The notes: generated by a model from the sequence alone, not told the origin. Numbered from the stretch's first letter, positions 18,282 to 26,955 are shown. The stretch: 64,000 nt of DNA from Intrasporangium oryzae NRRL B-24470 (GCF_000576595.1 NZ_AWSA01000013.1:1-64000), one strand, 5' to 3'. Numbers and translations are program-made.

Positions 18282-18298
18282 CTCACCCCGACCTCGAC

Positions 18299-18311
18299 GT
18301 ATGCCGCTGGG
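18299..18311 (+). repeat. Exact GTATGCCGCTGGG copy in convergent gap
   Basis: Lies 18 bases after the galE stop, in the short gap between galE and the convergent MFS gene. A copy at a 3' end, like those near 4.5, 8.8 and 27.8 kb. Confidence 0.7.
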
Positions 18312-18360
18312 CTCGGCCCGCTCAGATGGCGCGGTCGCGCTCCGGCGGGGCGGTTCGGCG

Positions 18361-18380
18361 GCCTGTTCGGGCGAGCAGGC
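18361..18380 (-). terminator. Short terminator after MFS gene
   Basis: Eight-pair stem (18361-18368 with 18373-18380, one G-U pair) directly abutting the MFS stop codon. Confidence 0.45.
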
Positions 18381-19712
18381 TCAGGGCTGCGGGTGCAGGG
18401 CGTCGTAGTCGTGGAAGGACCGGACCCGGGCCACCGCGACGATGACGAGGACGACGACGAGGACGCCGCCGACGACCGGAGGCACCCACGTGGCAGTGAG
18501 GGTGGCCAGCGTCCCGGCGAACATCTGGCCGAGGCGCGGGCCTCCGGTGACGACGACGGTGAAGACGCCCTGGGTGCGCCCCCGCAGGTGGTCGGGAACG
18601 GCCGCCTGCAGGATCGTCGTGCGGAAGATCGCGCTGACGTTGTCGGCGCCACCCGCGACGGCCAGCGACAGGGCCGCACCGACGAGAGCCGGCCCGTTGA
18701 CGTCGGCGAAGTCGCGCGAGACGACCTCGTGCCCGCCCAGTGTCACGACCGCCAGGACGAGGCCCAGGCCGAGGATGCCGAGACCGTAGACGACGATCGC
18801 GTTGCGGATCGCGATGCCCTGCCGTCGCAGGTCGGTGAGCCGCCCCGAGACGAGGCTCGAGAGGATGCCGCCCACGGCGTACGAGGCGGTGAGCACGCCG
18901 ACGGTCACCGCGCCGCCACCGATGAGAACCGCTCCGATCGCGGGGAAGAGCACGATGGGCTGGCCGAACGTCATGGCGATGATGTCGACGACGAAGCTCA
19001 TGCGGACGTTCGGGGAGGCGCGCAGGTGGGACAGGCCCTCGCGGACGGACCGGAACCCGCCGACGGGCGCCCGGTCACCGTCGGGACGGATGTCCGGCAG
19101 CGTCCAGAGGCCGAGGAAGCCGGCGAAGAAGAGCAGCACGTCGACGGTGTAGGTCCAGGCGTAGCCAACGTGGGCGACGAGCAGGCCGGCGACGGCCGGC
19201 CCGGCCGTGACCATGAAGCCCATCGAGATCCCGCTCAGGGCGGCCGCCTTGGGCAGGAGCTCGGTCGGCAGCAGGCGCGGGGTGATCGCCTGCCGCGTCG
19301 CCGACGCGATCGTGGACGCGACGGCGTTGACCGTCGTGACGACGTAGAAGACCCAGACCGTGGTGAGGCCGCCCCAGGCCATCGTCGCGAGGGTCACCGT
19401 CGAGCCCCAGCCCACGAGGGAGGCGACGAGCGCCACCGCCCGCCGGTCGAAGCGGTCGGCGATCGCCCCGCCGTAGAGCCCGGCGACCACCATCGGTAGC
19501 AGGGCGAACCAGGCGACGAGCGAGACCATGAAGGTCGAGCCGGTCAGGTCGTAGATGTTCAGCCCGACAGCCGTGGTGGTCATGACGGCGCCGATGCCCG
19601 ACAGGGTGTTGCCGGCCCACAACCGCGCGAACGGCCGGCTGACCTTCAGCGGGGTGAGGTCGACGAGGTGCGACCGACGCTCGACGGAGGGGCCGGGGGT
19701 GCTGGTCGTCAC
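18381..19712 (-). CDS. MFS transporter, EntS/MFS_3-like exporter
   Basis: Twelve-helix drug- or siderophore-type exporter of the major facilitator superfamily, 443 residues. It begins with the family pattern FARLWAGNTLSGIGAVMTTTAVGLNIYDLTGS and carries the A-like motif GAIADRFDRR after helix 2 and GRLTDLRR in the second half. GTG at 19712 has no Shine-Dalgarno; on the coding strand TAGGTT ends six bases upstream, suggesting a leaderless message. The substrate cannot be deduced. It follows the SnoaL-like gene on the same strand by 37 bases. Confidence 0.85.
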   Translation of the reverse strand: MTTSTPGPSVERRSHLVDLTPLKVSRPFARLWAGNTLSGIGAVMTTTAVGLNIYDLTGSTFMVSLVAWFALLPMVVAGLYGGAIADRFDRRAVALVASLVGWGSTVTLATMAWGGLTTVWVFYVVTTVNAVASTIASATRQAITPRLLPTELLPKAAALSGISMGFMVTAGPAVAGLLVAHVGYAWTYTVDVLLFFAGFLGLWTLPDIRPDGDRAPVGGFRSVREGLSHLRASPNVRMSFVVDIIAMTFGQPIVLFPAIGAVLIGGGAVTVGVLTASYAVGGILSSLVSGRLTDLRRQGIAIRNAIVVYGLGILGLGLVLAVVTLGGHEVVSRDFADVNGPALVGAALSLAVAGGADNVSAIFRTTILQAAVPDHLRGRTQGVFTVVVTGGPRLGQMFAGTLATLTATWVPPVVGGVLVVVLVIVAVARVRSFHDYDALHPQP

Positions 19713-19749
19713 CGTAGGAACCTACGTCAGGCCCCGCCGTCGGGCCGAA

Positions 19750-20205
19750 TCAGGCGACGTCGGTGGCTGCCCGGATGAGCAGGCCCGGGTCGAGCGCCGC
19801 GACGCGTCCCCGCGTGGTCGGCAGGCACGCCTCGACGTCGCGCAGCCGGGAACCGTCGCGGACCCAGAGCCACGTGCCGTCGGGGCCGCGGCGGGCGACC
19901 TGGGTGCGGACTCGGCCGTCGGCGTCGGTCGCCGAGGTCATGGCGAGGTCACCCGCGACCATGACCCGCACGTCGCCCCCGTCGTCGGGCGCCGCGGCGC
20001 CGAGGTCGACACCCGCATCGAACGCGGCTTCGTACGCGGCCCGGATCGCCGCATGGCCGGCCGCCTCGCGACCGCGCGGGAGGCTCACGACCGCGTCGAC
20101 GGCATACAGGCTGAGAATGCCGTCGAGGTCGGCCTTGGCCGCGAAGGTCGCGAAGCGCTCCGTGAGGAGCTCGGGGGCCGTGACACCGGGGTCTGTCGTG
20201 CTCAT
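19750..20205 (-). CDS. SnoaL-like (NTF2-fold) protein
   Basis: Small alpha+beta barrel protein, 151 residues, of the DUF4440/SnoaL type. LLTERFATFAAKADLDGILSLYAVDAVVSLP is the typical first helix pair and strand; VRTQVARRGPDGTWLWVRDGSRL matches the closing sheet. ATG at 20205 has GGGAAGG eight bases upstream. Such proteins are cyclases, isomerases or ligand-binding proteins and the specific role is unknown. It may share a transcript with the downstream exporter and is divergent from the phosphatase gene. Confidence 0.7.
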   Translation of the reverse strand: MSTTDPGVTAPELLTERFATFAAKADLDGILSLYAVDAVVSLPRGREAAGHAAIRAAYEAAFDAGVDLGAAAPDDGGDVRVMVAGDLAMTSATDADGRVRTQVARRGPDGTWLWVRDGSRLRDVEACLPTTRGRVAALDPGLLIRAATDVA

Positions 20206-20317
20206 GGGCCGACCTTCCCACCGAGAACCGACAGCCGTGCGGTGGGCACGCTCGGACCCGAAACTCTCTCCGCTACTTCGGGGTACGGCGCCGCGCCCGA
20301 GGTGTTGAATGGGGCGC

Positions 20318-20845
20318 ATGTCGTCCCGCACCCTCCACGTGACCTTCGTGTGCAGCGGCAACATCTGCAGGTCGCCGATGGGCGAGGTCATCCTGACCCA
20401 GCTCGTCGAGGATGCGGGCCTCTCCGAGCGGGTGCGGGTGAGCTCGAGCGGCACCGGCGACTGGCACGTGGGGGAGCACGCCGACCCTCGGACCATCGCG
20501 GTCCTCGCCGCCCACGGCTACGACGGGACGGCGCACCGGGCCCGCGAGTTCGACCCGGAGGAGTTCGACGACCTCGACCTCGTCCTCGCCTCGGACGAGG
20601 GGCACGTCCGGGCGCTGCATCGTTTCGCCCGCACCCCGCGCCAGCGAGCCAAGATCCGGCTCGTCCGTGAGTTCGACCCCGCTGCCGTCGAGGCGGGCAC
20701 GCTCGAGATGAGCGACCCGTGGTACGGCGGCGACGACCACTTCGCCCGGTGCTTCCGAGAGGTCGAGGCGGCCTGCCACGGCATCCTCGACCACATTCGC
20801 ACCCGGCTCGAGGTGGCCGACGAGCGTCCGTCCTCGACAGCCTGA
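20318..20845 (+). CDS. Low-molecular-weight protein tyrosine phosphatase
   Basis: Dephosphorylates phosphotyrosine in the cytoplasm; 175 residues. P-loop CSGNICRS places nucleophile Cys12 and Arg18 in CX5R. The general acid lies in the DPWYG loop, and SSGTGDWHVG is the usual third block. An in-frame ATG nine bases earlier is possible; neither has a clear ribosome-binding site. Roles in this family include capsule control and stress signalling. Confidence 0.9.
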   Translation: MSSRTLHVTFVCSGNICRSPMGEVILTQLVEDAGLSERVRVSSSGTGDWHVGEHADPRTIAVLAAHGYDGTAHRAREFDPEEFDDLDLVLASDEGHVRALHRFARTPRQRAKIRLVREFDPAAVEAGTLEMSDPWYGGDDHFARCFREVEAACHGILDHIRTRLEVADERPSSTA

Positions 20846-20896
20846 CCGCCCAGGCTGCGCACCTGCACGGCCCGATCCGACCAGCTCCTTAGGAAC

Positions 20897-20963
20897 AGCT
20901 CCACCCACACGGCTCCACCCACACGGCTCCACCCACACAGCTCCCACAGAGCTCCACCCACTT
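20897..20963 (+). repeat. Tandem 14-bp repeat between genes
   Basis: Unit GGCTCCACCCACAC: full copies at 20911-20924 and 20925-20938, one-mismatch copy at 20897-20910, then a shortened unit and a degenerate copy at 20950-20963. Lies after the phosphatase and before the glyoxalase-fold gene. Too short and unspaced to be a CRISPR. Copy number may differ between strains. Confidence 0.75.
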
Positions 20964-21025
20964 GGCTCCCCCGCACAGCCCCGCCGCGTACCATCCGCCC
21001 GAACAACCGACTGCCCTCAACCGCG

Positions 21026-21823
21026 ATGACTGTGACTGACTTCGAATTCCCCACGCCCGTCTACCCCTACGGCGCTCCCTGCTGGCTCGACCTGCTCGTC
21101 GCCGACGTGCCGCGCGCCCAGCGGTACTACTCCGAGCTCTTCGGCTGGCGGTGGCTCACCGGCGATCCGGCGAGCGGCGGCTACACGCTGGCCCTGCTCG
21201 ACGGCCATCCCGTCGCCGGGATCAGTCGCAAGCCGACGACGGTGCCGGTGACGAGCCAGTGGACGACCTACCTGCGCGTCGGCGACATCGATGTCGCCGC
21301 CGCGGCGATCGTCGCCAACGGCGGCCGGCCGCTCGGGCGTCCCGTGGCGATCGGCGAGCTCGCGCGGACGTTCGTCGCTCAGGACCCGGGCGGGGCGTTC
21401 TTCGGGGTGTGGGAGCCCGTCGACCTGCCGGGCAGCGGGGTGCTCGACAAGCCGGGGTCGCTGACCTGGAACGAGCTGCTGACGCGGGACTACGACCGCG
21501 TCCTCGACTTCTACGAGAACATCTTCGCCCACGGCTTCATCGACGAGACGGAGCCCGGAGGTCCCCGCTGGTCGACGGCCCACACCGGTGACGGAAACCC
21601 CGCCTTCGGCCTCGCGGAGATCGAGCACGACTGGCCGGCCGAGATCCCCGCGCACTGGCTCGCATCCTTTGCCACCCACCAGGTGGTCCCGACCCTGGCC
21701 CGCGCGCTCGACCTCGGCGGGACGCTGCTGCAGGGCCCCTTCGACGGCCCGTACGGGCTCGGAGCGGTCATCGCCGGCCCCGAGGGCGAGGTCTTCTCGA
21801 TCCTCGTCCCCGACGAGGACTGA
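21026..21823 (+). CDS. VOC-family (glyoxalase/dioxygenase-fold) protein with two modules
   Basis: 265 residues with two vicinal-oxygen-chelate modules, about residues 15-130 (CWLDLLVADVPRAQRYYSELFGWRW) and 145-262 (TWNELLTRDYDRVLDFYENIF), each ending in a GGAFFGVWEP- or GEVFSILVP-type strand. Metal-ligand positions are not obvious, so binding or antibiotic-resistance-like roles are as possible as catalysis. Start ATG 21026; no Shine-Dalgarno seen. A strong terminator follows. Confidence 0.8.
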   Translation: MTVTDFEFPTPVYPYGAPCWLDLLVADVPRAQRYYSELFGWRWLTGDPASGGYTLALLDGHPVAGISRKPTTVPVTSQWTTYLRVGDIDVAAAAIVANGGRPLGRPVAIGELARTFVAQDPGGAFFGVWEPVDLPGSGVLDKPGSLTWNELLTRDYDRVLDFYENIFAHGFIDETEPGGPRWSTAHTGDGNPAFGLAEIEHDWPAEIPAHWLASFATHQVVPTLARALDLGGTLLQGPFDGPYGLGAVIAGPEGEVFSILVPDED

Positions 21824-21847
21824 GTCCCACCGGCACGGGCGCCGGCG

Positions 21848-21884
21848 CTACGGCACTGCCCACGAATCCTGGGCAGTGCCGTAG
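21848..21884 (+). terminator. Terminator hairpin
   Basis: Perfect 15-pair stem (21848-21862 with 21870-21884), seven-base loop, about 25 bases after the VOC gene stop. The arm reads CTACGGCACTGCCCA. Confidence 0.85.
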
Positions 21885-21897
21885 GACACGCCGGGAG

Positions 21898-21958
21898 GTA
21901 TGCCGCCGGGCCCGGCTCCCGAGGAAACGGCGGCCCGGCGCCGGGTTGGACGGCATAC
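21898..21958. repeat. Inverted pair of GTATGCC / GGCATAC motifs upstream of purB
   Basis: GTATGCC at 21898-21904 and its complement at 21952-21958, 47 bases apart, enclosing GC-rich inverted segments (GCCGGGCCCGG, GCCCGGCGCCGGG). A similarly opposed pair with similar spacing occurs at 38186-38244. Confidence 0.6.
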
Positions 21959-21992
21959 GGAGTGGTGCTCGGCCTCTGGGAGGATGGGGGCC

Positions 21993-23405
21993 ATGGCATC
22001 GCTCGCTGACGCAACCCCGCCCATCGCCCTCGGGGCGCTCGACGGTCGCTACCGCGGCGCCGTCGCCCCGCTCGTCGACCACCTCTCGGAGGCGGCGCTC
22101 AACCGGGAGCGGGTCCGCGTCGAGATCGAGTGGCTGATCCACCAGACGAGCCACGGCGTCGTTCCCGGGGTGCGCGAGCTGAGCGCCGACGAGATCGCTG
22201 CGCTTCGTGCGGTCGTCGAGGACTTCGGACCCGAGGAGGTCGCCGAGCTCGGCGAGATCGAGCGTGTGACCGTCCACGACGTCAAGGCGGTCGAGTACTT
22301 CCTCAAGCGGCGCCTCGCGGAGATCGCCCCGGCCGAGGAGGACAAGGGCCTGGCCGAGCTGATCCACTTCGGCTGCACGAGCGAGGACATCAACAACCTC
22401 TCCTACGCCCTCATGGTCAAGGGTGCCGTCGAGCAGGTGTGGCTGCCCAAGGCGCGGGCGCTCGTCGCGCAGGTCGGGGAGATGGCGCGCGACCTCAAGG
22501 ACGTCCCGCTCCTCGCACACACGCACGGCCAGCCCGCCACCCCGACGACGATGGGCAAGGAGCTCGCCGTGCTCGCGCACCGCCTCGGCCGGCAGCTGCG
22601 CCGGATCGAGCGCCAGGAGTACCTCGGCAAGTTCAACGGCGCGACCGGCACCTACGGCGCCCACGCCCTCGCGCTCCCCGACGTCGACTGGCCGGCCGTC
22701 TCGCGGGCCTTCGTCGAGAGTCTCGGCCTCACGTGGAACCCGCTCACGACCCAGATCGAGAGCCACGACTGGCAGGCCGAGCTCTACGCCGACGTCGCCC
22801 GGTTCAACCGGATCCTCCACAACCTCTGCACCGACGTGTGGACGTACATCTCCATGGGCTACTTCGCACAGGTCCGCGGCCAGGGCACCGTCGGGTCGAG
22901 CACGATGCCGCACAAGGTCAACCCCATCCGCTTCGAGAACGCCGAGGCCAACCTCGAGGTGAGCAACGCCCTGCTCGACGTCCTCGGCGGGACTCTTGTC
23001 CAGAGCCGGCTCCAGCGCGACCTGACCGACTCGAGCATGCAGCGCAACATCGGGACCGCCTTCGGCCACTCGATGCTCGCCCTCGACAACGTCTCGCGTG
23101 GCCTCGCCGGCCTCGACGCCGTCCCCGCGGCCATGTCCGCCGACCTCGAGGCCAACTGGGAGGTCCTCGGCGAGCCGATCCAGTCGGCGATGCGGGCCCT
23201 CGGAGCCCAAGGCGTCCCCGGCATGGAGGAGCCCTACGAGCGGCTCAAGGAGCTGACCCGCGGCCGCCGCATCAACGGCGACGACCTGCGGGAGTTCGTC
23301 CGCGGCCTCGGGCTGCCGGCCGACGTCGAGCAGCGCTTCCTCGGGCTCACCCCGCAGACCTACACGGCCCTCGCGGGCCGGCTCGTCACCGACTACCTGG
23401 CCTGA
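21993..23405 (+). CDS. purB: Adenylosuccinate lyase
   Basis: Purine synthesis enzyme that removes fumarate from SAICAR and from adenylosuccinate; 470 residues, homotetramer by family. It shows LGALDGRYRG at the N-terminus, HTHGQPATPTTMGKE with catalytic His, and the fumarase-superfamily signature GSSTMPHKVNP. It is of the longer gamma-proteobacteria/actinobacteria type with the C-terminal LGLTPQTYTALA helix. ATG at 21993 lies behind GGGAGGATGGGGGCC. It appears to be a single-gene transcript between two hairpins. Confidence 0.95.
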   Translation: MASLADATPPIALGALDGRYRGAVAPLVDHLSEAALNRERVRVEIEWLIHQTSHGVVPGVRELSADEIAALRAVVEDFGPEEVAELGEIERVTVHDVKAVEYFLKRRLAEIAPAEEDKGLAELIHFGCTSEDINNLSYALMVKGAVEQVWLPKARALVAQVGEMARDLKDVPLLAHTHGQPATPTTMGKELAVLAHRLGRQLRRIERQEYLGKFNGATGTYGAHALALPDVDWPAVSRAFVESLGLTWNPLTTQIESHDWQAELYADVARFNRILHNLCTDVWTYISMGYFAQVRGQGTVGSSTMPHKVNPIRFENAEANLEVSNALLDVLGGTLVQSRLQRDLTDSSMQRNIGTAFGHSMLALDNVSRGLAGLDAVPAAMSADLEANWEVLGEPIQSAMRALGAQGVPGMEEPYERLKELTRGRRINGDDLREFVRGLGLPADVEQRFLGLTPQTYTALAGRLVTDYLA

Positions 23406-23427
23406 GCTCCCCGCGCGACCCGACGTG

Positions 23428-23460
23428 CCGTCGCTCACCGGATTCCCGGTGACGCGACGG
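23428..23460 (+). terminator. Terminator hairpin after purB
   Basis: Stem of 14 pairs with one bulged base (23428-23441 with 23446-23460), four-base loop ATTC. Confidence 0.7.
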
Positions 23461-23480
23461 CCGCGGGTTAGCGTGGTCGC

Positions 23481-23918
23481 ATGGCGCGAACACGGCGGGC
23501 CCGGGTCAGCGACGTCGAGGAGATCGCGATGTCGCTCCCGGACGTGACGCGCGACCCGGCCGACCCCGCGACACCGGGCCGACCGGCATACCAGGTGCAC
23601 GGCAAGACGTTCGCCTTCTTCCGCGGACCGCGCAAGGACGCTGTCGACCCAGAGACGGGCGCGCCGTTCGAGGACGTCATCGTGTTCCGGTGCACGGCCG
23701 AGGACAAGCAGGCGCTCGTCGGCGACGAGACCTCGCCGTTCTTCACCACGCCCCACTGGAACGGGTTCAACGCCGTCCTCCTCCTCGAGCGGCACCTCGG
23801 ACGGCTGAGCCTCGCCGAGCTGCGAGAGGTCATCACCGATGCCTGGCTCGTGCGGGCGCCGCGACGGGCCGCCAAGGACTTCCTGGCGTCGAGCACCGAG
23901 GAAGCGGGAATACCCTAG
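23481..23918 (+). CDS. MmcQ/YjbR family protein
   Basis: 145 residues; DNA-binding-like YjbR fold, molecular role unknown. RVSDVEEIAMSLPDVTRD is the usual N-terminal helix; FAFFRGPRKDA, DVIVFRC and FFTTPHWNGFNAVLL follow, and the C-terminal helix LRAVITDAWL-like segment reads LREVITDAWLVRAPRRAAKDF. No ribosome-binding site; TAGCGT ends six bases before ATG 23481, a leaderless pattern. Its stop codon TAG lies inside the likely CsoR operator of the next operon. Confidence 0.8.
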   Translation: MARTRRARVSDVEEIAMSLPDVTRDPADPATPGRPAYQVHGKTFAFFRGPRKDAVDPETGAPFEDVIVFRCTAEDKQALVGDETSPFFTTPHWNGFNAVLLLERHLGRLSLAELREVITDAWLVRAPRRAAKDFLASSTEEAGIP

Positions 23919-23926
23919 CGGGGTAT
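23910..23926. promoter_or_regulatory. Probable CsoR operator and promoter of the copper operon
   Basis: ATACCCTAGCGGGGTAT: a TACCC/GGGTA dyad like known CsoR operators, overlapping TATGAT (23924-23929), a good -10. A second dyad GTATGA-n6-TCATAC spans 23923-23940. The operator includes the stop codon of the upstream gene. The csoR ribosome-binding site AAGGAGG follows at 23943-23949. Confidence 0.75.
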
Positions 23927-23954
23927 GATCGTTCTCATACACGAAGGAGGTGCC

Positions 23955-24236
23955 ATGGCTGGATACACCGGCAGCAAGGACGACTACCTGAAGCGACTGA
24001 GGCGCGTCGAGGGGCAGGTCCGCGGCATTCAGCGGATGGTCGAGGGCGACGAGTACTGCATCGACATCCTGACCCAGGTCAGCGCCGTGACCAAGGCGCT
24101 CCAGGCGGTCAGCCTCGGCCTGCTCGAGGACCACGTGGCGCACTGCGTCGTCGACGCGGCCCGCGAGTCCGACGATGCTGCCGCCGCCAAGGTCCGCGAG
24201 GCGTCCGACGCGATCGCCCGGCTCGTGCGCAGCTGA
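23955..24236 (+). CDS. csoR: CsoR-type copper-sensing repressor
   Basis: Cu(I)-responsive all-helical repressor that lets go of DNA when copper binds; 93 residues. DYLKRLRRVEGQVRGIQRMV is the family helix. Metal ligands C-H-C fit EYCIDIL (Cys), EDHVAHCV (His and Cys). ATG 23955 sits after a perfect AAGGAGG. First gene of csoR-copZ-copA, with its operator directly upstream, so autorepression is likely. A related persulfide or formaldehyde sensor (CstR/FrmR) is less likely given the copper genes. Confidence 0.88.
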   Translation: MAGYTGSKDDYLKRLRRVEGQVRGIQRMVEGDEYCIDILTQVSAVTKALQAVSLGLLEDHVAHCVVDAARESDDAAAAKVREASDAIARLVRS

Positions 24237-24256
24237 ACCACCCCGAGGAGAGAACC

Positions 24257-24475
24257 ATGAACGAGACCATCACCACCATCACCGTCGCCGGCATGACCTG
24301 CGGCCACTGCGAGGCGTCCGTCAAGGAGGAGCTGTCGGCCCTCCCCGGCGTCTCGGCCGTCGCCGTCGAGCTCAACCCCGGCGCGGACTCCCCCGTGACC
24401 ATCACGAGCACAGCGCCGCTCGACCCGACCGCCGTGGAGGCAGCCGTCGCCGAGGCGGGCTACAGCGTCCGATGA
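24257..24475 (+). CDS. copZ: Copper chaperone, heavy-metal-associated domain
   Basis: Single HMA (ferredoxin-like) domain, 72 residues, with the Cu(I) site MTCGHC near residues 13-18. Hands Cu(I) to the P-type ATPase encoded next. GAGGAGA precedes the ATG, and the stop overlaps the copA start (GATGA). Confidence 0.88.
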   Translation: MNETITTITVAGMTCGHCEASVKEELSALPGVSAVAVELNPGADSPVTITSTAPLDPTAVEAAVAEAGYSVR

Positions 24476-26814
24476 GCACGCGCGAGGCGCAGGCCTCACC
24501 GGGGCGCACGGACGAGGTCCGACTCGCGATCACCGGCATGACCTGCGCCTCCTGCTCGGCCCGGATCGAGCGCAAGCTCGGCAAGGTCGAAGGCATCGAG
24601 TCGGCGACGGTCAACCTCGCAACCGAGAAGGCCCTCGTCTCGTTCTCGTCACCGGTGACCGTCGATCAGATCGTCAAGGAGATCGAGAAGACGGGGTATG
24701 GCGCTCGCGTGCTCGACGCGCAATCGACCCCCACGGCTCCGAACACCTCCGCGGCTGCGGCCGCCCCCACGCCTCCGGCCACGACCCCGCCGGTGGCCAC
24801 CACGGCTCCGACGGCCACCCCGGCCGCGCCGCCCACCGGCGGCCACGCGGCCCACACCGACCACGCCGACCACGCCGACCACGCCGACCACATGGAGCAC
24901 ACGCCCGCCCAGGACGTGATCCGGCCGCGACTCGTGGCAGCTGTGGCACTCACGATTCCGGTGCTGCTCCTCGCCATGGTGCTGCCGACCTTTGCGGCGA
25001 GCCCCTGGCTCCAGTTCGTCCTCGCGACGCCCGTCGTGTTCTGGTGTGCGTGGCCCTTCCACCGCGCCGCCCTGGTCAACGCCCGGCACCTCGCCTCGAC
25101 CATGGACACCCTCGTCTCGCTCGGCGTGCTCGCGGCATACGGCTACTCCGTCGTGGCGATGCTGTTCGGCGAGATGCACCTCTACTACGAGGTGGCCGCC
25201 GTCGTCACGACGTTCCTGCTGACCGGGCGCTTCCTCGAGGCGCGGGCCAAGGACTCGGGCAAGGACGCGCTGCGCTCCCTGCTCGACCTCGGGGCCAAGG
25301 ACGTCGCCGTGCTCCGGATCGACCCGACGAGCCGGATCACCAACGAGCGGCGCGTCCCGATCGAGGACCTCGTCGTCGGGGACCAGTTCGTCGTCCGTCC
25401 CGGTGAGAAGGTCGCCACCGACGGAGTCGTGCTCGACGGGCAGAGCGCCGTCGACGCGAGCCTCGTCACCGGAGAGTCCACCCCGGTCGATGTGTCCCCC
25501 GGCGACGCCGTGACCGGAGGGTCCATCAACACGACCGGCCGGCTCGTCGTCGAGGCCCGCAAGGTCGGCGCCGACACGATGCTCGCCGGAATCCAGCGTC
25601 TCGTCGAGACCGCACAGACGGGGAAGGCCGACGTCCAGCGCCTCGCCGACCGGGTCTCGGCCGTCTTCGTCCCGGCCGTCCTCGTCATCGCCCTGGTGAC
25701 GTTCGTGAGCTGGCTCGCGACCGGACACGGGCTCTCGCGTTCCCTCGCGGTGGCCGTCACCGTGCTCATCATCGCCTGCCCGTGCGCCCTGGGGCTCGCC
25801 ACGCCGACGGCCCTGCTCGTCGGGACCGGACGCGGTGCCCAGCTCGGCACGCTCATCAAGGGCCCCCAGGTCCTCGAGGACACGCGCCGCGTCGACACCA
25901 TCGTCCTCGACAAGACCGGCACGGTGACGACCGGCGACCTGCGCCTGCGCAGCATCGCCGTGCGCGGCCGGCTGTCCAAGAAGGCCGCCCTCACGGCCGC
26001 AGCCGCGGTCGAGCAGGGCAGCGAGCACCCGATCGCCCGCGCGATCGTCGCCGGTGCCGCAGAGGCGGGCATCGACCTGCCCCGGATCAGCGACTTCTCG
26101 ACCAACCCCGGCGAGGGGGCCACCGCGCGGATCAAGGGCACCGAGGTCACGGTCGGCAAGGCCGCGCTCTTCGAGACGGTCGACGAGGGCCTCCGCTCGC
26201 ACGCCGCGTCGAATGCCGGGACGACGGTCTTCGTCGGCTGGGACGGGGTCGCCGAGGCCGCGCTGACGGTCGAGGACACGGTCCGACCGACGTCGAAGGA
26301 CGCCATCGCCCGCCTTGCCGGTCTGGGCCTGACGGTGTACCTCCTCACGGGTGACGGTGAGTCGAATGCCCGGAGCGTCGCCGAGCAGGTGGGCATCGAC
26401 CCCGCGCGCGTCCGAGCGGACGTCCTGCCGGCCGACAAGCACCAGGTCGTCGCCGAGCTCCAGCGCGAGGGCAAGGTCGTCGCAATGGTCGGCGACGGTG
26501 TCAACGACGCGCCAGCCCTCGCCCAGGCCGACCTCGGTCTCGCCATGGGCTCCGGGACCGACGTCGCGATGGACTCGGCCGACATCGTCCTGGTCCGGTC
26601 CGACCTCGACGCCGTCGGCGACGCCATCGACCTGTCCCGCCAGACCCTGCGGGTCATCAAGCAGAACCTCGCCTGGGCCTTCGGCTACAACACGGCGGCG
26701 ATCCCGCTCGCGGCCTTCGGCCTGCTCAACCCGATGATCGCCGGCGCGACGATGGCGCTGTCGTCCGTGCTCGTCGTGACGAACTCGCTCCGGCTGCGCC
26801 GCTTCGGTCGCTGA
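24472..26814 (+). CDS. copA: Cu(I)-exporting P1B-type ATPase
   Basis: Pumps Cu(I) out of the cell; 780 residues. One HMA domain with MTCASC at residues 23-28, then a Pro/Ala/Thr-rich linker ending in a histidine-rich stretch HTDHADHADHADHMEH (about 128-143), then eight membrane helices. TGES (actuator), CPC (about residue 436, the transport site), DKTGT (Asp about 480 is phosphorylated), SEHPIA and GDGVNDAPAL are all intact. The His-rich tandem repeat before helix 1 is unusual and may buffer metal. Overlaps copZ by four bases. Confidence 0.95.
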   Translation: MSTREAQASPGRTDEVRLAITGMTCASCSARIERKLGKVEGIESATVNLATEKALVSFSSPVTVDQIVKEIEKTGYGARVLDAQSTPTAPNTSAAAAAPTPPATTPPVATTAPTATPAAPPTGGHAAHTDHADHADHADHMEHTPAQDVIRPRLVAAVALTIPVLLLAMVLPTFAASPWLQFVLATPVVFWCAWPFHRAALVNARHLASTMDTLVSLGVLAAYGYSVVAMLFGEMHLYYEVAAVVTTFLLTGRFLEARAKDSGKDALRSLLDLGAKDVAVLRIDPTSRITNERRVPIEDLVVGDQFVVRPGEKVATDGVVLDGQSAVDASLVTGESTPVDVSPGDAVTGGSINTTGRLVVEARKVGADTMLAGIQRLVETAQTGKADVQRLADRVSAVFVPAVLVIALVTFVSWLATGHGLSRSLAVAVTVLIIACPCALGLATPTALLVGTGRGAQLGTLIKGPQVLEDTRRVDTIVLDKTGTVTTGDLRLRSIAVRGRLSKKAALTAAAAVEQGSEHPIARAIVAGAAEAGIDLPRISDFSTNPGEGATARIKGTEVTVGKAALFETVDEGLRSHAASNAGTTVFVGWDGVAEAALTVEDTVRPTSKDAIARLAGLGLTVYLLTGDGESNARSVAEQVGIDPARVRADVLPADKHQVVAELQREGKVVAMVGDGVNDAPALAQADLGLAMGSGTDVAMDSADIVLVRSDLDAVGDAIDLSRQTLRVIKQNLAWAFGYNTAAIPLAAFGLLNPMIAGATMALSSVLVVTNSLRLRRFGR

Positions 26815-26955
26815 CGCCGAGCCCCGACGGGTCGCCCACGCTGGTCAACTGGCAGATCAACTCGCAGATCAACTCGCGGAAGGTGTTGCTCCAGCAGCAC
26901 CAGGTGCCTGATGATCCGCAGGCTGATCGCGAAGCCCTGATCGCTCCACCACGCA

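Noticed and set aside
20897-20963. Possible CRISPR-like array
   Set aside because: Units are 14 bp, directly adjacent with no spacers, and no cas gene is present in the window.
21768-24143. 791-codon minus-strand frame opposite purB and the YjbR gene
   Set aside because: Shadow of purB; crosses two terminators and a promoter without any domain.
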